Below are positions 52,016 through 59,707 of a stretch of DNA of 64,000 bases, piece after piece (within the stretch, counting starts at the first letter, position 1; each line of letters begins with the position of its first letter). The notes beneath the pieces are model-generated. The model worked only from the letters and a program-made list of their open reading frames with translations. It did no database searches and was not told the origin of the DNA. Position numbers and translations under genes: made by a program. The DNA is from UBA1546 sp049302185. GTDB taxonomy: Bacteria; Nitrospirota; Thermodesulfovibrionia; Thermodesulfovibrionales; UBA1546. The DNA is taken from the NCBI GenBank assembly GCA_049302185.1, contig JBAQLV010000030.1, forward strand, positions 57,486 to 121,485. Reading direction: 5' to 3'.

Positions 52016-53491
52016 TTACCCTTCCCCTAAATCCTCAGTAATAAGCCTGAACTGCTCCAAGGCTGATTCAAGGTCATCTACTATTTCGCGGGCGATGACA
52101 TCAGGATCAGGAAGGTTTTCTGAGTCTTCAAGGCTTTCGTCTTTAAGCCAGAAGATGTCGAGGCTTGCCTTATCGCGGCTTAGCAGTTCCTCATAGTCAA
52201 ATGCCCTCCAGCGTCCGTCAGGGTTTTCCTCAGACCATGTCGGTTTTCTGTTATGACGGTTTTCAGGGTTATAGCATTTGACAAACTCATCAAGGTCGCT
52301 TCTCTTTAAAGGATTTGTCTTCAGGGTAAAGTCCTTGTTAGTCCTGAAGTCATAAATCCAGAGCTTTTTTGTCCATGGTGTTTCTGCGGCAGGCTTTCTG
52401 TCAAAGAAGACGACATTTGCCTTTACTCCCTGTGCATAGAAAAGACCTGTCGGAAGCCTTAAGAGCGTATGCACATCACATTCATGGAGGAGTTTCCGCC
52501 TGATTGTCTCTCCTGCTCCACCTTCAAAGAGCACATTGTCAGGAATAACCATAGCTGCTCTGCCGTGCTGCTTGAGCAGGGATTTCACATGCTGGACAAA
52601 ATTAAGCTGTTTATTTGAAGTTGTTGCCCAAAAGTCATCTCTCTCAATCGTCTCTTTTTCCTTCGTAACCTTTCCATCTTCTCCAACAATAGTGGTGCTG
52701 GACTTCTTGCCGAATGGCGGATTGGTCAATACCATCTCAAAGTATTCTCCGGGATGGCTTGCAAGAGAATCTGAAACTGCAATAGGCATTGAATCTCCGC
52801 CGATGCCATGAAGCATCATGTTCATGGCGCAGAGCCTCGCTGTGTTCTGGACAAGCTCCCATCCCCTTAATGCCTTTTCATCAAGGAATCGTTTCTGGTC
52901 TTTTGTGAGTTTGTAATGCCTTGGTATATAATCATGGGCAGCAAGCAAAAAACCGCCTGTCCCGCATGCAGGGTCGCATATAGTCTCCATCGGCTTCGGA
53001 GCCATAACATCAACCATCGCCTGTATTAATGGGCGGGGAGTGAAATACTGTCCTGCGCCTGATTTTGTATCCTGAGCGTTCTTTTCAAGAAGACCTTCAT
53101 AAGCGTCGCCCTTAACATCTGCGCTCATGGAAGACCAGTTTTCCTTGTCAATCAAATCAACAATAAGGCGGCGAAGTTTAGCAGGGTCCTGAAACTTATT
53201 TTGTGCCTTTCCGAAAATTAAACCCAAAAGCCTTTTGCCCTGCCCGAGTTTTTCAAGGATATGCCGGTAATGGTCAAAAAGTTCATCTCCGTCTTTTTTA
53301 AGAAGGCTCTGCCAATCGTAGCCTGATGGAATAGGGCTTTTCTGATTGTACGGAGGCTTTGAGCGCTCATCAGCCATCTTGAGGAAAAGGAGATATGTGA
53401 GTTGCTCAACATAATCCCCATAACTCATGCCGTCGTCCCGGAGGACGTTGCAGTAATTCCAGAGTTTTTGAACGATTTGTGCCGGGCTCAT
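52016..53491 (-). CDS. hsdM: type I restriction-modification DNA methyltransferase subunit
   Basis: 491 residues. N-terminal HsdM helical domain (IVQKLWNYCNVLRDDGMSYG), SAM-binding CDPACGTGGFLLAAHD near residue 172 and the catalytic TNPPFGKK (NPPF, N6-adenine class) near residue 258. It lies last in the island operon, 4.9 kb from hsdS, an unusual order. A small gene starts 30 nt upstream on the opposite strand. Confidence 0.94.
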   Translation of the reverse strand: MSPAQIVQKLWNYCNVLRDDGMSYGDYVEQLTYLLFLKMADERSKPPYNQKSPIPSGYDWQSLLKKDGDELFDHYRHILEKLGQGKRLLGLIFGKAQNKFQDPAKLRRLIVDLIDKENWSSMSADVKGDAYEGLLEKNAQDTKSGAGQYFTPRPLIQAMVDVMAPKPMETICDPACGTGGFLLAAHDYIPRHYKLTKDQKRFLDEKALRGWELVQNTARLCAMNMMLHGIGGDSMPIAVSDSLASHPGEYFEMVLTNPPFGKKSSTTIVGEDGKVTKEKETIERDDFWATTSNKQLNFVQHVKSLLKQHGRAAMVIPDNVLFEGGAGETIRRKLLHECDVHTLLRLPTGLFYAQGVKANVVFFDRKPAAETPWTKKLWIYDFRTNKDFTLKTNPLKRSDLDEFVKCYNPENRHNRKPTWSEENPDGRWRAFDYEELLSRDKASLDIFWLKDESLEDSENLPDPDVIAREIVDDLESALEQFRLITEDLGEG

Positions 53492-53521
53492 ATTTTTAAC
53501 CTTTCTTTGTACTCACATTAT

Positions 53522-53734
53522 ATGATAAAATCAACCATGCTTAAAAAATCTCTGAAAGAAACCAATCCGTATTTAAAAAACCCTGAGCTTGGCAAAGCCT
53601 TGCTCTATCAATCCGTCTCTTCTTCAACAGCAGTTGAAGGGGTTATTACAAAATACCCTAAACTCTCCAAAAAGATGGAGAAAAAAATGAAAGCTGTTAT
53701 GGCCGTCCACGAGTCCTTAGCGTCTTACGAATAA
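53522..53734 (+). CDS. putative Fic antitoxin (class I FIC inhibitor-like)
   Basis: 70 residues (or 65 from ATG 53537, which has TGATAAAAT 5 nt upstream). It contains SSSTAVEGV, matching the Fic-inhibitory helix motif (S/T)xxxE(G/N), after KETNPYLKNPELGKALLYQS. In class I Fic systems such as VbhA/VbhT this glutamate blocks ATP binding. The gene is convergent with fic and overlaps its end by 38 nt. The Fic protein here lacks its own such motif. The pairing is inferred from the motif and position. Confidence 0.6.
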   Translation: MIKSTMLKKSLKETNPYLKNPELGKALLYQSVSSSTAVEGVITKYPKLSKKMEKKMKAVMAVHESLASYE

Positions 53735-54350
53735 CAGCCGCAAATACCTTTTCCATCGGCTCATAGTTTCTCTCCATACCCGTCTGAATTGCTTTAATAT
53801 ATTCCGTCATTCCCCTGCCAATCATATCCCTGAAATCCAGAGGCGGCAATCCTGCTTGCAGAGCCATTAAGGTAGCCAGCATCCTTGCTACCCTACCATT
53901 GCCCTCTCGGAAAGGATGTATGATCACCAATTCTGTATGGACAATTGCCAGTGCTTTTATTACTTCCTCAAGAGATTTAAAACGGCAAGGTGTAAATTCA
54001 CAGAGCGGACATTTATCAAGGTCTGCCATCAATTTTGGAATCTGTTCAGGAAATGCAAAAGAAAAGTCACCCTTGCTCATCTTCACTTGCCGGTATTTCC
54101 CTGCCCATTCGTAAATGTTGCCTAACCAGACTTTGTGAATTTTACATATGCCTGAAGCCGTGAACCGATGGTCAACGGCAAAAATGTTTGTCAATTCTTC
54201 AATGGTACGCATTTGTTCCGCTTTCTCGCACCTGTCTATTTCACGCTTGCTCGTTATACCACGCTTGTTTTTGAGCACCCTGCCGCGGGAGCCGGGCTCA
54301 GCCTGGTCTTCTATAAGATGCGAAGTATCGTATCGCTTAGATTTTTTCAT
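53697..54350 (-). CDS. Fic-domain protein (AMP-transferase)
   Basis: 217 residues. The full catalytic motif HPFREGNGRVAR (residues 145-156) indicates an active Fic fold that could transfer AMP (or another nucleotide) to a protein target. The flap region reads YRQVKMSKGDFSFAFPEQIP. No (S/T)xxxE(G/N) inhibitory motif is visible within it. The operon places it between the STAND gene (37-nt gap) and hsdM. A toxin paired with the convergent small gene is inferred. Confidence 0.88.
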   Translation of the reverse strand: MKKSKRYDTSHLIEDQAEPGSRGRVLKNKRGITSKREIDRCEKAEQMRTIEELTNIFAVDHRFTASGICKIHKVWLGNIYEWAGKYRQVKMSKGDFSFAFPEQIPKLMADLDKCPLCEFTPCRFKSLEEVIKALAIVHTELVIIHPFREGNGRVARMLATLMALQAGLPPLDFRDMIGRGMTEYIKAIQTGMERNYEPMEKVFAAVIRKTLRTRGRP

Positions 54351-54387
54351 ATCATTCTACTGAAAGATTCAGAGCGTTCCGCCTTTC

Positions 54388-57300
54388 TTATTTAATATAT
54401 TTTTTCATTGAGGTCATCATGGTGACCGGTATTTCAAGTTTCACTGCATTTCTTGCAGCGTATAAAATATTAGCTATTTTCTCAAAGCCACAGCTTGCAA
54501 GCTGACAAGTCCCAAGAATTGCAGGCATATTTAATCTGGGGCTTAATAAAGAGAAGGATTTCTCTCTTGCAATCTTTGTCCATGAAGAAATGACAACTTG
54601 CTCAAGCAGATTTTGTATTTCTTTCCCCCAAACATATTGCTTGGCTTCCGCCAGATGAAACAGGAGTAGGTGACTATAGTAGGTGATTTCTGGTGTAATA
54701 TTATCCGCATTTGAAAGTAGTATTGCAGACACAAACCTTTTGCCAATCCCCGCAGAACCATCAGACAATATCCCTGTTAACTCATTATTATTCATTGATG
54801 CAACATTTTTCAGAAAATCAAACCATGTTAACAGTCTTGAATCAGTCAAATTGAGTTCGCCAGCATCAACTTTCCAAATAGAAACTAATTCGGTCATATC
54901 TCTGTTTTGGCTTAATCTATGAAAAAGGGCAAAGCAGAGCAAAATTATTAAGGATTCATAAAAATCATCTGACAAATGAACTACCCCATCGGTGTCACCT
55001 TTCTTGAATATATTATTCGCCTCTGATACAAGCCTTTTTGTTGACTCAATCGCAGCTACAAAGGCATAGAACTCCCGAATCAAAGATTGAGGGTCTTGCT
55101 TTCTCAAAGCATGGATAATGGTAAGTTTTGCTAATGAAGTTCTAATGACAGGGTAACTTGTGGTATAAAACTGCTCCTTGAAATACTTGAATATCTTCTC
55201 ATCAACTTTCAATTCGGTCTCTATTTCAGCCAATATCATCCAAAAAAAGTCAATGGGCTGCAAGGGATAATTTTTTATTCTTTCATCGATTTCATTATTA
55301 CTAAAACACCCAGGCTGAGGTTCAGCATGCGTTTCAATATGTTCCTGCTTCACGTCATTAAGAAGCCATGTTAACGTATGACCAACAAGTTTTTGCAAGG
55401 CATAGGATTGAATATCTCTCAACGGATCAGGCAATAGGTGAAAGTCTTTAATTATGGCTGCAAATAGTTCGATTGATTGCTGTTTTTCATCAGTTTTCCA
55501 GAGAGCAAATGCCTGATCCGCTCTTAACCCCAATTCCAGCTTTTTATTATTACTCTGTGCAGCATATTTAGCTCCAGCCTGTGCTAATGAGGCGGCCTTG
55601 CCCCAGTTACCTGTCATTGCGGCAGAAATTTCTGCGCGCCTATATGCAATCAATGGCATAGTGTCGAATTCTGTTTTCCAAATCGGCAATATTCTATCCA
55701 GTATCTCTAACGTTTCCTTATACTTCTTCTGTCTAAAATAAATCATGGCTCGTGCGTCTTCTATAATCGGGTTATCATCGCCCAGATGGCTCCTTACCTC
55801 ATCAAGTATCTCAATAGCTTTTTCTGAGTCCTCTAAATGCTCATCGTATATAACTGCCATCATATGATAAGCATTTGCGACAAGACTCATTGCTCTCCAT
55901 GTTAATGCGAGACTTATTGTTTTCTTAAATGCTTCAAGGCATTCTAACCACTCTGGAGATGCAGAGTTATATTCATTAAGATAAACGTTGCCAATTAAGA
56001 AACCTGCCCAATCAGTTTTCGTGTTTAAGAAAGATAGATAGAGATTTTTTATGTCTTCATCTCCATGTTCCAGAGTCGCCATAAAAGTAAGCAAGTCTTC
56101 GTAATCTTTACATCTTGCTATTGCCAACAATGTGATAAATCGAATTGACTCCTTGCCTGTCAAAGTCTTTTCAATTGATTGGCCGTACGGCTTAGTTTTA
56201 TCAGAAAGCAATTGAAATGCTTCTTTGATCCTGGACATCATTATGGAAAGCGGAAATGGCACTTCAATCCTTAGTATTGTCTCGAATAAGAATAATAATC
56301 GAGTGCCGTCCTTAAATTCATCTGCTTTGAGATCTTTTATTTCTTGTTCCCATGCTTCGTCAATTTTCAAGGCTGAGTCATTCTTGTCGATTTCTGCCGC
56401 GACACGAAATTGAATATGGCGCAACGAAAGACTAACGACTGGATTCTTTGAGTAAATTTTCTGTCCTGGGGCGATAGCTATAGCCGTTAACCAGCTTAAA
56501 TCCTCTGATATTCGTGGGAGAATATCTTTTTTGTTGGTTAGAAGATAATATATCAGAGGCATTAAAACTTCCCCGGATTCCCATAATATCCCATGGAGAA
56601 AAGCGTTGCTAACTTCATTAGGACTTAGAGTTTTTTCTGACAAAAGCGCTTTTACTGCTTGAGCGTGAAGATTCTTTATTTCTGTTATCGGCCATATTTC
56701 ATTGGCCAAATCTTTTAATAGAGGTGAAATTCTAAAATAACCGGAAGATAATCGTTCGACCCAAGGACCAACAAGAAGATCAAATGCCTCTCCAGGTTTA
56801 TCAATCGCTGGTGATTTATCACTCATAACTAATGCATGTTGCTTTTTAAAGGGATGATGCATAATGCTTAATCGATAAGAAAGAGTACGGGCTGATTCCA
56901 TAGGGAAATCTGATATCAGGCGCTTTTTTACTTCACGTTTTATGGTCTCAAAGTTATCAGGATTTACTAAGCTCTCTACTGTTGGCGCAGGCCAGCCTGA
57001 AGACTCAAGGCTTCGTATCTTTGCATGAACTAATTGGGGATGACCGCCTGTTTTAATAAAGACAAAACTACTCCACAAATCGAGCACTTTGTTGGCAGGG
57101 CAACCGTGCCGCTGTGCAAGCTCCTTTACTTCGTCCTGATCCATTGCCGGAACATCTACTATCAAATCATTAGCAGACGGTAAATAGTGAGATACTTTGT
57201 CAGGCAAGTCATCTTGTGTTGTGATGATTACATATCCGTTTTTTGATAAAACAAGACTTATCAAGCCAGCTAATGCATTCTCATATATATTTAAATCTAT

Positions 57301-58413
57301 CCCAAAAGAAATATCATCAATGATAAGAATTGTATCCTCAAAATTCCTTAGAGTTACTGAGATACCGAATAAGACAGCATTTATTGAATTTGCATCTACT
57401 CCCCGTAGGGCGACCCATTTATGTTCAAGCTTGAGAGAATTTACCAACAAAGCCGCAATTGATGACTTACCCATACCTGTAGAACCATGCAATGTTATAA
57501 ACTTATTTTTCAAAAATATTTCTTTCAATGAATCAACAAGTTTCTGACGTCTTGCATACTTCTCTGGTAGGGCTGGAGTAATGCTTTGTTGAATGAGGGC
57601 CAACTGAGGGGTTGCTCCTGTTGACGGAAATTGCATCATGCCTTCAAATTGTGCTGTGAGGGCACTAATTTTTTCTGTCATTGCACTAATGGGTACAGGC
57701 ACGGTGACACTACCTTCAAATTGCTCAAGAAGCTTTATATATGTCAGTTCTCGGTCAGTCGCGCTGCATGCTTTTTCAAATACATATTTAAGTAGAGCTG
57801 GTAAGGCTTTTTCTGATACGGCAGGCAAGATTTTAAAATGAATTCCTAATGTTTTAATTTTATAAAGGATTATTCCTTCAAGATATTCCCGTACTGGGTT
57901 GCCGGTGTCCCACTCAATAGGAAGAATTAATTCTGTTCGAAGTGTTTCGTCGTCTGCAGTACGTATAAATTCTTTCAACTCGATAGGAAGATCTTCTTTA
58001 GTTAATAAGTAATTTTTAAGCGGCGTAGGATCAATATGCTCATGTTTACAATCATCCCAGAAGTCCAAACCCTTCTTTTTACCAAAAGGAGCTGATTTCT
58101 CTTTCCCTCGTTCTGCTGTAGTTAGAAAACGATATATTATTTTAACTTTCGGATTAAGGTTCTTATGTTCCCAATAGTGTTTTATTGCATCTATAACTTC
58201 ATCGGAATTTAATGTGACTGATCCAGATTGTATGTCCTTAACCTGAGTTGTTTTCGCCCGACCAAGGCCAAGCTTATCAATATCTTCTGCACCTTCTATG
58301 AATAATGCCTCACCTTCCGATAAAGATAACCATTCGTTAAGACTCTGCCAAATTTGGTATGCATAGCCTCGAAGCGAATGGACAGCTTGTCTCTTTGGAT
58401 CACTATTCAACAT
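54388..58413 (-). CDS. STAND NTPase with N-terminal Cap4/DUF4297-like nuclease domain (Avs-like)
   Basis: 1341 residues. Residues 1-110: LRGYAYQIWQSL, LFIEGAEDIDK and TTQVKD give Glu40, Asp44 and Gln57-x-Lys59, the PD-(D/E)xK pattern of DUF4297/Cap4 nucleases. Around residue 305-315 is Walker A (LHGSTGMGKSS), about 360-370 Walker B (TILIIDDISFG), then KTGGHPQLVHA, the STAND winged-helix motif. From about 700 to the end lie TPR-like helical repeats. Antiviral STAND (Avs) proteins share this order and sense phage proteins with the repeats. It sits inside a type I RM operon. The call is by domain logic; no family match was run. Confidence 0.75.
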   Translation of the reverse strand: MLNSDPKRQAVHSLRGYAYQIWQSLNEWLSLSEGEALFIEGAEDIDKLGLGRAKTTQVKDIQSGSVTLNSDEVIDAIKHYWEHKNLNPKVKIIYRFLTTAERGKEKSAPFGKKKGLDFWDDCKHEHIDPTPLKNYLLTKEDLPIELKEFIRTADDETLRTELILPIEWDTGNPVREYLEGIILYKIKTLGIHFKILPAVSEKALPALLKYVFEKACSATDRELTYIKLLEQFEGSVTVPVPISAMTEKISALTAQFEGMMQFPSTGATPQLALIQQSITPALPEKYARRQKLVDSLKEIFLKNKFITLHGSTGMGKSSIAALLVNSLKLEHKWVALRGVDANSINAVLFGISVTLRNFEDTILIIDDISFGIDLNIYENALAGLISLVLSKNGYVIITTQDDLPDKVSHYLPSANDLIVDVPAMDQDEVKELAQRHGCPANKVLDLWSSFVFIKTGGHPQLVHAKIRSLESSGWPAPTVESLVNPDNFETIKREVKKRLISDFPMESARTLSYRLSIMHHPFKKQHALVMSDKSPAIDKPGEAFDLLVGPWVERLSSGYFRISPLLKDLANEIWPITEIKNLHAQAVKALLSEKTLSPNEVSNAFLHGILWESGEVLMPLIYYLLTNKKDILPRISEDLSWLTAIAIAPGQKIYSKNPVVSLSLRHIQFRVAAEIDKNDSALKIDEAWEQEIKDLKADEFKDGTRLLFLFETILRIEVPFPLSIMMSRIKEAFQLLSDKTKPYGQSIEKTLTGKESIRFITLLAIARCKDYEDLLTFMATLEHGDEDIKNLYLSFLNTKTDWAGFLIGNVYLNEYNSASPEWLECLEAFKKTISLALTWRAMSLVANAYHMMAVIYDEHLEDSEKAIEILDEVRSHLGDDNPIIEDARAMIYFRQKKYKETLEILDRILPIWKTEFDTMPLIAYRRAEISAAMTGNWGKAASLAQAGAKYAAQSNNKKLELGLRADQAFALWKTDEKQQSIELFAAIIKDFHLLPDPLRDIQSYALQKLVGHTLTWLLNDVKQEHIETHAEPQPGCFSNNEIDERIKNYPLQPIDFFWMILAEIETELKVDEKIFKYFKEQFYTTSYPVIRTSLAKLTIIHALRKQDPQSLIREFYAFVAAIESTKRLVSEANNIFKKGDTDGVVHLSDDFYESLIILLCFALFHRLSQNRDMTELVSIWKVDAGELNLTDSRLLTWFDFLKNVASMNNNELTGILSDGSAGIGKRFVSAILLSNADNITPEITYYSHLLLFHLAEAKQYVWGKEIQNLLEQVVISSWTKIAREKSFSLLSPRLNMPAILGTCQLASCGFEKIANILYAARNAVKLEIPVTMMTSMKKYIK

Positions 58414-58438
58414 TATTGATTTCTAAAACCCATACTTT

Positions 58439-59707
58439 TTACGATACCAGCCTTCCCGAAAACGCCTTTTTCAAAATCGCCTGCCGCAGGCGTTCAGCGC
58501 GCTTGAGATTAATGTTAATTGTTTGCTCTATTTCCTCTGCGACAGAGAGTCGGCTTTCAATTTCCTCAACAATTCGATGTTGGTCATCAAGAGGTGGCAA
58601 GTGCAATGGCAATTTTCTAATCTGGTCTAAACTATAATTTGCTCTCGCAACATCTACTTTCTGCGCGTGAATCAGTTTCTGAACTTTTTCTGAGAGAAAA
58701 TAGCACATAAGAAACTGGGGTAGCAGACGATCTCTTAAAGGCCGAATAACTGCAACGGCTTGATTTATGTTACCGCCTTCAATACTCTTCGTCGCAACAG
58801 CGGCACGCCCTATTGATGCACCAACGATGTTTAATAGCACATCCCCTGTTCTTAAGACAGATTTCTTTTCCTTCTTATTAAATGCCAATGGTAGATGGGC
58901 AACATCAGAGAGATCAAGATGACCCCAAGAAACGTTTTGACTACGCACAAAAACTACGCCTTCCGAGCTGTATTCAAAACCCTGCCAATTTGGAGATGAG
59001 CCCTTTGTTACTACTTCTGATACCTCACCGACCGTTGTTGTTTTCCATTTTTTTTGCTCGGAAGTTACAAGCTTCCCTTCAACAGCAGCCTTGAGCACAG
59101 CGGCCTTATAGCGTTTTAAACTTGCCCGTACTCTCTTGAGCGCCGCCACCGCCTCATCAAGACGGGAGAACTGTTTTTCTATTTCAGAGACGATGAGTTT
59201 TTGGTCATGCAACGGAGCAACTGGAATTAATATTTCTTCTATATCCCCACGCCTTAGATTATTTATGTTCACACCAATTGCTTTTTTAGAAATATACGAT
59301 TTATAAACGGGTGAATCAAAAAAATATCCTAAATACCTTGGTTCAAGAGTAGCAAAAGGGCGGATTACTGCACAAAAAACTCCAAAAGAACCTGTCCACT
59401 CAGTCTTAAGTTGCGCTGTTTTGCCAACAAGATGTTTACTGCCGCTTGAAGTTGCAACAACGATATCACCTACTTTAAGTTTTTGTTTTTCTGAAACTAC
59501 GCGTGGTGGCACATAAACTAAATCGCAATCAAAAAAAAGCTTGTTATTCTGAATATTAGTAGCACGCAGGATTGGTAAATACCCTTCTTTAGGTGTTTCG
59601 CTTGCGTCCCCTTTGCCGTATGAAACACCACGAATAATTTGTGCAATATCCCTCACAGGAATTTTTGACCATCCTTGTGGCAGCATGTTATTTTTTTCTA
59701 CCTTCAT
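58439..59707 (-). CDS. hsdS: type I restriction-modification specificity subunit
   Basis: 422 residues with two target-recognition domains: the first from MLPQGWSKIPVRDIAQIIRG, the second from KWKTTTVGEVSEVVTKG, each followed by a helical spacer (EIEKQFSRLDEAVAALKRVR; EIESRLSVAEEIEQTININL). They determine the two halves of the target sequence. Its ATG overlaps the hsdR stop by 4 nt. Confidence 0.93.
   Translation of the reverse strand: MKVEKNNMLPQGWSKIPVRDIAQIIRGVSYGKGDASETPKEGYLPILRATNIQNNKLFFDCDLVYVPPRVVSEKQKLKVGDIVVATSSGSKHLVGKTAQLKTEWTGSFGVFCAVIRPFATLEPRYLGYFFDSPVYKSYISKKAIGVNINNLRRGDIEEILIPVAPLHDQKLIVSEIEKQFSRLDEAVAALKRVRASLKRYKAAVLKAAVEGKLVTSEQKKWKTTTVGEVSEVVTKGSSPNWQGFEYSSEGVVFVRSQNVSWGHLDLSDVAHLPLAFNKKEKKSVLRTGDVLLNIVGASIGRAAVATKSIEGGNINQAVAVIRPLRDRLLPQFLMCYFLSEKVQKLIHAQKVDVARANYSLDQIRKLPLHLPPLDDQHRIVEEIESRLSVAEEIEQTININLKRAERLRQAILKKAFSGRLVS

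Noticed and set aside
53402..53521. Longer N-terminus for the putative Fic antitoxin
   Set aside because: It would overlap the hsdM start antisense; ATG 53522 or 53537 fits the KETNPYLK opening better.
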